The translations under genes were made by a program, and so were the position numbers. Source: Nanosynbacter sp. (GTDB lineage Bacteria > Patescibacteriota > Saccharimonadia > Saccharimonadales > Saccharimonadaceae). Taken from it: DNA of 10,232 bases. Under the pieces are notes generated by a model that saw only the letters and a program-made list of their open reading frames with translations, was not told where the DNA came from and made no database searches. Positions 1 through 5,226 of this stretch are shown here, in pieces; within the stretch, counting starts at the first letter, position 1, and each line of letters begins with the position of its first letter. The stretch is taken from positions 1-10,232 of the forward strand of contig JARKOR010000014.1 of assembly GCA_029975625.1 (NCBI GenBank), written 5' to 3'.

Positions 1-183
1 CCCCTGGGCGATACTCCTGCGGAAAATGCGATTCTCCAGCTTCTTATGGCCGGTATCCGCGACGGGGAGCAGCTCCAACAACAATCCAGCCTTGCGCCCG
101 CCGACTTCGCCACCACCCTGACCATGCTCGAAATCAACGGCCTCATCAAACCGCTCGGCGCCAACCAGTGGACAATAAAATAA
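1..183 (+). CDS. dprA: DprA/Smf-like protein, C-terminal end only (partial)
   Basis: The reading frame is open from the first base and ends with TAA at 181-183, giving the last 60 residues of a protein that starts upstream. The piece reads as a small winged helix: an initial helix (ENAILQLLMAG), a polar stretch, then a recognition-helix-like segment (PADFATTLTMLEINGLIKPLG) and a final strand (NQWTIK). This matches the C-terminal domain of DprA/Smf, the protein that loads RecA onto incoming single-stranded DNA during natural transformation. In many bacteria dprA lies just before topA, and topA is the next recognisable gene on this strand, which supports the call. The catalytic-like Rossmann core of DprA is outside the window, so identification rests on this domain and the neighbourhood. 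Another winged-helix protein is possible. Confidence 0.7.
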   Translation, partial: PLGDTPAENAILQLLMAGIRDGEQLQQQSSLAPADFATTLTMLEINGLIKPLGANQWTIK

Positions 184-207
184 TATTTCACTTCAAAGAA
201 CTCGTGC

Positions 208-236
208 TTGCAATTATCCCAGCAGCTATATACACT
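208..236 (+). promoter_or_regulatory. Possible sigma70-type promoter for the 96-aa ORF
   Basis: TTGCAA (208-213) and TACACT (231-236) are separated by exactly 17 bases. Each matches four of six consensus positions. The predicted start near 243 would give a leader of about 84 nt. The same -10 hexamer, TACACT, recurs in the promoter of the small RNA upstream of cas9. Confidence 0.4.
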
Positions 237-261
237 AGACTTAATTGCGTTGAGCGATAGC

Positions 262-306
262 TTGACAAATCAATTTCGTCAAACGCTCCGCAATCGGACG
301 CTTGAC
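262..306 (+). promoter_or_regulatory. Leader with mutually exclusive hairpins
   Basis: Three arms can pair in two alternative ways. TTGAC (262-266) is complementary to GTCAA (278-282), and the same GTCAA is complementary to a second TTGAC (302-306). The second pairing is stronger: 278-290 pairs with 295-306 through one mismatch and one bulge, closed by a CAAT loop. The structure ends just before the ribosome-binding site at 313-320. The arms also form a DNA inverted repeat that could be a protein operator. Neither structure covers the Shine-Dalgarno directly, so any regulatory role is inference. Confidence 0.3.
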
Positions 307-326
307 ATGACCAGAAAGGGATTGCT

Positions 327-617
327 ATGACGATCCAGGCGCCTTCCACTGACGTGGTTTTCGTCACGCCTAGTGAAGAGGAAAAGAGTCGCTACGACAC
401 CGTACGCGAAATCATACGAGAAATACAAAAGGGCGGCGGCGGCACTATGGCTACGTCGCAACTCATCGTTTCTGCACTCATCGCGGAAGATCCCGAAAGC
501 ACCGTTCTCCTGGAATTTCTCGTTGATGCCGTGCGGGAAAGCGGCCTTGATGGGCGTGACCTCGCTAGTATTGTCAGCGACCGACCCTTCCAGGTACAGG
601 CCTGCTGGTATCCGTAA
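327..617 (+). CDS. Hypothetical 96-residue protein
   Basis: I do not recognise this gene. The ATG follows an AGAAAGGG ribosome-binding site (313-320) with six bases between, which decides the start. A hairpin terminator follows ten bases after the stop. The product is mostly acidic and probably soluble. Residues 17-35 look like an amphipathic helix (EEEKSRYDTVREIIREIQK). A short glycine run (GGGG, about 36-39) follows, then a second predominantly helical part (SQLIVSALIAEDPESTVLLEFLVDAVRESGLDGRDLASIV), and the end is aromatic (QACWYP). There is no signal peptide or membrane segment. It lies between dprA and topA, which are often neighbours, so it may be an insertion. A 131-codon open frame on the opposite strand overlaps it but has no ribosome site or terminator, so I prefer this one. 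Confidence 0.55.
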   Translation: MTIQAPSTDVVFVTPSEEEKSRYDTVREIIREIQKGGGGTMATSQLIVSALIAEDPESTVLLEFLVDAVRESGLDGRDLASIVSDRPFQVQACWYP

Positions 618-626
618 AGCGTCCTT

Positions 627-655
627 GGCCGCCCCGTAAACCCGGGGCGGCCTTT
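627..655 (+). terminator. Hairpin terminator after the 96-aa ORF
   Basis: A perfect 10-bp GC-rich stem (627-636 with 643-652) with a six-base loop is followed by TTT and then a mixed T-rich stretch. The T tract is weak, but the strand side is clear because the other side of the stem has no T run. Confidence 0.6.
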
Positions 656-728
656 GACTTGACTTTGGCACCACAACCCCGAGTCGATATCCAAAGATAT
701 AGCCTCATACACGTGTAATAGATAATCT

Positions 729-793
729 CAAAAAATAAAAAGAGCCCGCCCCCAGTGAGCGATACGCGCCACCGAAAGGGTGGGCGGGCTCTT
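729..793 (-). terminator. Intrinsic terminator of the minus-strand gene
   Basis: A 12-bp perfect stem pairs 740-751 with 782-793. Read on the minus strand it is followed by a long T tract (TTTTATTTTTTGAG, complement of 726-739). The 30-base loop contains a smaller pairing (CCACC with GGTGG) that could compete. It lies 35 bases past the stop at 828. The stretch between the two terminators (656-728) shows nothing else I can support. Confidence 0.85.
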
Positions 794-827
794 CTGGGCG
801 GCGGACTTACCTATGACTAGGGAGAGA

Positions 828-1403
828 TCACGCAACCTCCACGAGTACTACTACGCACGCGAAGACGAACCATAGAAGGAGAGGAAACGCCGTCCAAGCT
901 ACTATCGCAATAATGATTGCGATAATGAACCCCACGATGATCACACCAATCTCAACGGTATCTGACGTGACGTTGTGCTTCAGCCACTTGTGACGCTGGA
1001 GCTTTTTGTCCCGCTCCTCGATAACAGTTATGGCCTCCTTATAGGTCAATACTGTATTTGTATTCCAGTCCCAGCAGGCGACTACAAACCATCTGCTGGG
1101 ATCAATCGTTGATCGTGCGAGAAGGACCAATACACCTTCGTTCCTATAGCACTTGTATTCCTTCAGGCCATACTGGCGCCTGAAGCTGTCGATACAGCTC
1201 AGCACCCCCTTTGGAGCCTCTAATAGGGCATGCTTCTTGTCAATGCGCCTGCAGCGAGATGGCAACTCGTTTATGCGCACGACAGCCGGATCGCCAACCC
1301 TCCAGGCTCTCGGGTTCAGCACCCTCTGCTGCGCCAAAAAGGACGCATCCTCCTCTGGCGATGGGACCTTGCCCCTATCGTCAGGCCTCGTGGCCCATTC
1401 CAT
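828..1403 (-). CDS. Hypothetical membrane-anchored protein, two C-terminal TM segments
   Basis: I do not recognise the family. The product has 191 residues. Residues 1-150 are hydrophilic, with a likely alpha/beta core around 70-135 that contains CYRNEGVLVLLARS and RWFVVACWDWNTNTVLTYKEA, then a charged helix (EERDKKLQRHKW). Residues 152-191 are almost entirely hydrophobic and would form a helical hairpin of two membrane spans (about 152-170 and 172-190), separated by a short turn around T171. The protein is therefore probably tail-anchored, with the larger domain in the cytoplasm. The start is fixed by a strong GGGAGG site (1408-1413) four bases from ATG, a rather tight spacing. The gene has its own promoter and terminator, runs opposite to all its neighbours, and is divergent from topA. 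It has no obvious link to the other genes and may be a transferred cargo gene. Confidence 0.8.
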   Translation of the reverse strand: MEWATRPDDRGKVPSPEEDASFLAQQRVLNPRAWRVGDPAVVRINELPSRCRRIDKKHALLEAPKGVLSCIDSFRRQYGLKEYKCYRNEGVLVLLARSTIDPSRWFVVACWDWNTNTVLTYKEAITVIEERDKKLQRHKWLKHNVTSDTVEIGVIIVGFIIAIIIAIVAWTAFPLLLWFVFACVVVLVEVA

Positions 1404-1450
1404 TTTACCTCCCGATGTTCAAAGCCACCCCGATGGTAGCTCACCGTTTA

Positions 1451-1479
1451 ATTACAGCACAAAATGACATAAATCGCAA
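1451..1479 (-). promoter_or_regulatory. Promoter of the minus-strand membrane protein gene
   Basis: On the minus strand TTGCGA (1479-1474) and TGTAAT (1456-1451) are 17 bases apart, with an extended -10 TGC directly before the -10. The predicted start near 1444 gives a leader of about 40 nt that contains the GGGAGG ribosome-binding site. Confidence 0.6.
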
Positions 1480-1507
1480 TACTCCCCGCGCATTTTCCGT
1501 GGAAAAC

Positions 1508-1540
1508 TTGCCATGGATGGCCTGGTTGTGCTTATATAAG
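1508..1540 (+). promoter_or_regulatory. Putative topA promoter giving a (near-)leaderless mRNA
   Basis: TTGCCA (1508-1513) lies 18 bases before TTATAT (1532-1537), which carries an extended -10 TGC (1529-1531); the start would be about 1544. The overlapping TATAAG (1535-1540) sits seven bases before the topA ATG and would place the start on the ATG itself. No Shine-Dalgarno sequence is present in either case. Confidence 0.5.
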
Positions 1541-1547
1541 AAACGAC

Positions 1548-3881
1548 ATGAGCAAGAATTTAGTTATCGTTGAGTCGCCAGCCAAGGCAAAGACTATCGA
1601 AAAGTACCTCGGTAGCGATTTTCATGTGCTCTCGAGTATCGGCCATATCCGCTCAATCGTCAAAAAGACAAAGGACGGCACGCCGCCAATTGACGTGAAG
1701 AATGATTTCTATGCTCATTATGAGGTTGACCCCGAGAAAAAGAAGGTGATTACCGAACTAAAAAAGGCCGTGAAGGCCGTTGGCAAGGACAATGTCTGGC
1801 TTGCGACCGATGAAGACCGCGAAGGGGAGGCTATTGCGTGGCACCTGTGCAAGGTCCTCGATTTACCGCCAGAAACAACTAAGCGCATCGTTTTTCATGA
1901 GATTACTAAAGACGCTATTACTCAAGCCATTAAGCAACCGAGGATGGTTGATATGAACCTGGTGCAAGCTCAGCAGGCACGGCAGATCCTGGACCGTTTG
2001 GTCGGTTTTGAGCTCAGTCCCGTCGTCTGGCAAAAGGTGCCTGGCGGTAAGTCCGCCGGGCGGGTCCAGAGTCCGGCTGTGCGGCTACTGGTTGAACGCG
2101 AACGGGAAATCATGCAATTTGAAGGTACGTCGCAATTTAAAGTTACCGCGCTTTTCCTTCACGACGGGCAAGAGTTTAAAGCCGAATTGAACCAGCGGTT
2201 CGATACGGAAAAAGAGGCTCAAAACTTCCTGGAAAACCTTCGCGAAGCAACGTTTACCGTGTCCGCTGTCTCAAAGACTCCTGGCATGCGAAACCCGGCT
2301 GCGCCGTTTACCACCTCAACCTTGCAGCAGGAGGCAAACGCAAAGCTCGGTTTTAGCTCAAAAGCTACCATGGCCGCCGCCCAAAAACTTTACCAGGCAG
2401 GAAAAATCACCTACATGCGAACCGACTCGGTTAACCTGAGCGGCCAGGCGATTGCCGCGGCAACGGATTTTATCAAAAGGCTGTACGGACCGGAATATTC
2501 CACCGTTCGCAAATTTAAGACCAAGGCTGCCGGCGCCCAAGAGGCTCATGAAGCCATCCGCCCAACCGACATCACGCGCGAGTCTGTTTCCTCAAATGAA
2601 TACGACCAAAAACTCTATGATCTAATTCGCCGCCGCACCTTAGCAAGTCAGATGAGTCCGGCAAAACTAGAGAAAACGACAGTCGTTATTACGATATCCG
2701 GCCAAAAAGAGCCACACTTTGAAGCGAAAGGGGAGGTGATTGTGTTTGATGGCTTCCTGCGCGTATACGGAGGAGGGAAAGAGGAAATATTACCAAAGCT
2801 CGCATCTGGCGACACCTTCGAGACCCACTCTATTACCGCCCGGCAAACTTTCGCTCGACCACCCGCTCGCTATACCGAGGGGTCGCTTGTCAAGAAACTC
2901 GAAGACCTTGGAATTGGTCGTCCATCTACCTACGCGACTATTATTGACACTATCCAAACCCGCGGATATGCCGAAAAAGGGACGGGTGAGGGAGAACCGC
3001 GCGACGTGATCGTTCTTCATTATAACGGCGAAACGGTTGAGCGCGATGTCATTCAAGAGAAAACGGGCGCGAACAAGGGTAAACTAATGCCAACTCCGAG
3101 CGGCGAGCTGATAGCCGATTTTCTTGGTGATCATTTCACGCAAGTTGTTGATTATGGCTTCACTGCTAACGTTGAAGAGGAATTTGACCAGATTGCGAGC
3201 GACAAACTCGCCAAAAGCACGATGCTCAAGAGCTTCTACACCCCATTTCACAAACTAATTGAACAGTCGGGAGGGATTGACCGGTCAAAGGTCGGCGCTA
3301 GTCGTGCAATCGGCACCGATCCAAAATCGGGAAAGCCTATTATCGCGCGGTTTGGCCGTTTTGGACCGATGCTTCAGCTCGGCACTACCGATTCCGACGA
3401 AAAACCGCAATTCTCACCGCTGCCTAAGGGTGAAAAAATTGAAACGGTCACACTGGAACAGGCGCTCGAAATGTTTAAATTGCCTCGACTTGTCGGAAAG
3501 ACGGCCGATGGCCAAGATATTAAAGCAAACGTGGGGCGATTTGGGCCGTATATTCAGGTCGGCAAACTCTTTGTGAGCATCAAATCAGAGGACCCGCGAA
3601 CCATTACTCTTGAAAAAGCCCTAGAGCTATATGACGAAAAATTGAAGACGGAAGCCGAAAAGAATATCGCTGATTTTGGCGATGGCATCAAGGTGCTCAA
3701 TGGCCGCTATGGTCCATACATTACCAACGGCAAAAAGAACGCCAAGATACCGAAAGATACCGATCCAAAATCGATCACGCATGACGAAGCCAAAAAATTA
3801 TTGGCGGAAGCACCCGCAAAATCGAGTCGCCGAACTACCCAAAAGTCCGCGCGAAAGACGACGCGCCGGAAAAAGACATAA
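1548..3881 (+). CDS. topA: DNA topoisomerase I (type IA)
   Basis: TopA relaxes negatively supercoiled DNA by cutting one strand through a transient 5'-phosphotyrosine link. The 777 residues begin with the TOPRIM domain: LVIVESPAKAKTIEKYLG with Glu9, and the metal-binding DEDREGE with Asp88, Asp90 and Glu92. The cleavage site is ITYMRTDS with nucleophile Tyr289 and Arg291. EAHEAIRPTD and GIGRPSTYATII are further family motifs in the gate domain. After about residue 590 come three C-terminal repeats with the cores RFGRFGPMLQLG (about 601), GRFGPYIQVG (about 665) and GRYGPYITNGK (about 719), then a Lys/Arg/Thr tail (758-777). No four-cysteine zinc fingers occur, and the whole protein has a single Cys, unlike the E. 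coli enzyme. The start is chosen because MSKNLVIVESPAKAKT is the canonical N-terminus. There is no Shine-Dalgarno sequence. Confidence 0.98.
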   Translation: MSKNLVIVESPAKAKTIEKYLGSDFHVLSSIGHIRSIVKKTKDGTPPIDVKNDFYAHYEVDPEKKKVITELKKAVKAVGKDNVWLATDEDREGEAIAWHLCKVLDLPPETTKRIVFHEITKDAITQAIKQPRMVDMNLVQAQQARQILDRLVGFELSPVVWQKVPGGKSAGRVQSPAVRLLVEREREIMQFEGTSQFKVTALFLHDGQEFKAELNQRFDTEKEAQNFLENLREATFTVSAVSKTPGMRNPAAPFTTSTLQQEANAKLGFSSKATMAAAQKLYQAGKITYMRTDSVNLSGQAIAAATDFIKRLYGPEYSTVRKFKTKAAGAQEAHEAIRPTDITRESVSSNEYDQKLYDLIRRRTLASQMSPAKLEKTTVVITISGQKEPHFEAKGEVIVFDGFLRVYGGGKEEILPKLASGDTFETHSITARQTFARPPARYTEGSLVKKLEDLGIGRPSTYATIIDTIQTRGYAEKGTGEGEPRDVIVLHYNGETVERDVIQEKTGANKGKLMPTPSGELIADFLGDHFTQVVDYGFTANVEEEFDQIASDKLAKSTMLKSFYTPFHKLIEQSGGIDRSKVGASRAIGTDPKSGKPIIARFGRFGPMLQLGTTDSDEKPQFSPLPKGEKIETVTLEQALEMFKLPRLVGKTADGQDIKANVGRFGPYIQVGKLFVSIKSEDPRTITLEKALELYDEKLKTEAEKNIADFGDGIKVLNGRYGPYITNGKKNAKIPKDTDPKSITHDEAKKLLAEAPAKSSRRTTQKSARKTTRRKKT

Positions 3882-3882
3882 C

Positions 3883-3952
3883 CGCTATCTATAGCGCCAT
3901 ACCACATTTATCCTACGCTGTATATACATTTTTACATAATATCCAGTATATA
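3883..3952 (+). repeat. Small inverted repeats after topA
   Basis: Just past the topA stop, CGCTAT (3883-3888) faces ATAGCG (3891-3896), a short stem without a T tract. Further on, TATATAC (3921-3927) is mirrored by GTATATA (3946-3952) in AT-rich sequence. The first could weakly terminate topA. The second could be an operator for the promoters that follow. No clear intrinsic terminator for topA is visible. Confidence 0.3.
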
Positions 3953-3970
3953 AAAGTCTCATACCATTCA

Positions 3971-4000
3971 TTGCATTTTTCGTAAAAAACATGCTATAAT
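3971..4000 (+). promoter_or_regulatory. Upstream promoter P1 of the sigma-4/HARE-HTH gene
   Basis: TTGCAT (3971-3976) and a perfect TATAAT (3995-4000) are 18 bases apart, with an extended -10 TGC at 3992-3994. Transcription would start near 4007 and run through the second promoter. Confidence 0.65.
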
Positions 4001-4021
4001 CTAAAAGAGTACAAAATATAC

Positions 4022-4050
4022 TTGACATTAAAATACGCATGTTGTATAAT
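4022..4050 (+). promoter_or_regulatory. Consensus sigma70 promoter P2 of the sigma-4/HARE-HTH gene
   Basis: Full consensus TTGACA (4022-4027) and TATAAT (4045-4050) with the ideal 17-base spacer. The start is predicted near 4057, leaving a leader of about 62 nt. This is the strongest promoter in the window. The leader contains AAGGAAAG (4098-4105), which lies 13 bases before the ATG, farther than a normal ribosome-binding site. Confidence 0.85.
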
Positions 4051-4118
4051 AGAAAGTATAGAGTAATAATATAGTTTTAATTCTGAGGTGAGACAGAAAG
4101 GAAAGTGCAACATTTACC

Positions 4119-5162
4119 ATGGTTCAACCCACGCAAATTGACACAACAACTGAATTGAAAGACGCCGTCAAAGATATTTTGGCAGAGATTTCCCAGGAAC
4201 GCGAAAAAGAAATTATTAGCCGCCGGTTTGGTTTATACGACCGCAAAGAAACGCTGGAACAGATTGGGGAGATGCTTGGCATTACCCGCGAGCGCGTCCG
4301 CCAGCTCGAAAAGGCAATTCTCATCCGCCTTCGTCTCGCCATCGCGGACAATAAAGTTCCAAGCGCAACGGCCATGGGTAAAATTATTGTATCGAATCTC
4401 GCCGAAATGGGCCGCGCTGCCCGTATTCAGGACCTTGCGACACATTTGCTCGGACACGAGGCAACACCAACCGAACGTGCGCATACAGCGTTCGTTGCAG
4501 AGCTTTTACCTTCAATTACCACAATCACTGAAAATGACGACTTCTACCAGTCAGCAGCAATTGAATCTGTTGGAGACGAGAAAAGCATTAAGTCGCAAGT
4601 TGAAGAAATCGTTAAATTCATCAAGAAGACAGGTAAACCTGTCACCGGCGATGAGATGCACGCTGAAATGAAATACGAACACCCATCGAATATTACCGCT
4701 CTTGCCAGCTTGAGCAAAAAGTTGGCAGAATTAAAGGGAAACTGGGGACTTGTCAAATGGCCAACCGTTAATCCTAAGAACATTCGCGACAAGATTTTTG
4801 TTATCCTAGAAGACAATGGCAAGCCAATGCACTTTTCCGAGATTGCCAAAGCAATTAAAAACAGCGACTTCAAACGAAAAGACGTGACGACTCAAGCGAT
4901 TCACAATGAGCTTATCAAGGACAATCGGTTTGTGTTGATTGGCCGCGGTATCTACGCGCTTGAAGGATGGGGCTATAGCCGTGGAACCGTAGCAGATATC
5001 ATTACGGAAGTTCTTAAAGAAGCAGGGGAGCCGCTTCACCGGGACGAAATCGTTAAGCGAGTTCTCGACAAGCGCCAGGTGAAAGAAACGACTATCCTAC
5101 TCAACCTGCAAAGCAAACCGCAATTCCAACGTAGCGCGAAAGCAACCTACGTTCTGGCGTAA
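4119..5162 (+). CDS. Sigma70 region 4 / HARE-HTH-type winged-helix regulator
   Basis: The 347-residue protein starts with a sigma70 region-4 module (about 25-72). SRRFGLYDRKETLEQIGEMLG and ITRERVRQLEKA are the helix-turn-helix that in housekeeping sigma factors reads the -35 box. No region 2 is present, so it cannot open a promoter alone. The rest contains probable winged helices: one degenerate copy around 158-213 (VEEIVKFIKKTGKPVTGDEM), one at about 221-284 (DKIFVILEDNGKPMHFSEIAKAIK) and one at about 288-347 (DIITEVLKEAGEPLHRDEIVKRVL). The last two share the pattern of HARE-HTH/RpoE(delta)-like domains. It probably binds RNA polymerase and DNA as a transcription regulator; the targets are unknown. 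Two tandem promoters suggest high expression. There is no in-frame alternative start near the distant SD-like AAGGAAAG. The ATPase gene follows after 64 bases. Confidence 0.85.
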   Translation: MVQPTQIDTTTELKDAVKDILAEISQEREKEIISRRFGLYDRKETLEQIGEMLGITRERVRQLEKAILIRLRLAIADNKVPSATAMGKIIVSNLAEMGRAARIQDLATHLLGHEATPTERAHTAFVAELLPSITTITENDDFYQSAAIESVGDEKSIKSQVEEIVKFIKKTGKPVTGDEMHAEMKYEHPSNITALASLSKKLAELKGNWGLVKWPTVNPKNIRDKIFVILEDNGKPMHFSEIAKAIKNSDFKRKDVTTQAIHNELIKDNRFVLIGRGIYALEGWGYSRGTVADIITEVLKEAGEPLHRDEIVKRVLDKRQVKETTILLNLQSKPQFQRSAKATYVLA

Positions 5163-5191
5163 CATTGACTAGAAACTCGCTCGCGCTTAAT

Positions 5192-5220
5192 TTGCATTCT
5201 CTCACCAGAGATGAGACAAT
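5192..5220 (+). promoter_or_regulatory. Putative promoter of the ATPase gene, leaderless geometry
   Basis: TTGCAT (5192-5197) is 17 bases before GACAAT (5215-5220), which has an extended -10 TGA at 5212-5214. The predicted start, seven bases after the hexamer, is the A of the ATG at 5227. No ribosome-binding site precedes the gene. The preceding gene has no visible terminator, so read-through from it is also possible. Confidence 0.5.
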
Positions 5221-5226
5221 ATATCT

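Noticed and set aside
302..307. TTGACA at 302-307 as a -35 box
   Set aside because: The -10 position would fall across the start codon and has no TATAAT-like sequence. The copy at 262-267 has none at the right distance either.
279..674. 131-codon open frame on the minus strand over the 96-aa ORF
   Set aside because: It has no ribosome-binding site or promoter. The plus-strand frame has an SD at the right distance and a terminator that only works in its direction.
3883..3896. Hairpin after topA as an intrinsic terminator
   Set aside because: The stem is short with a very small loop and no T tract follows. It is kept only as an inverted repeat.
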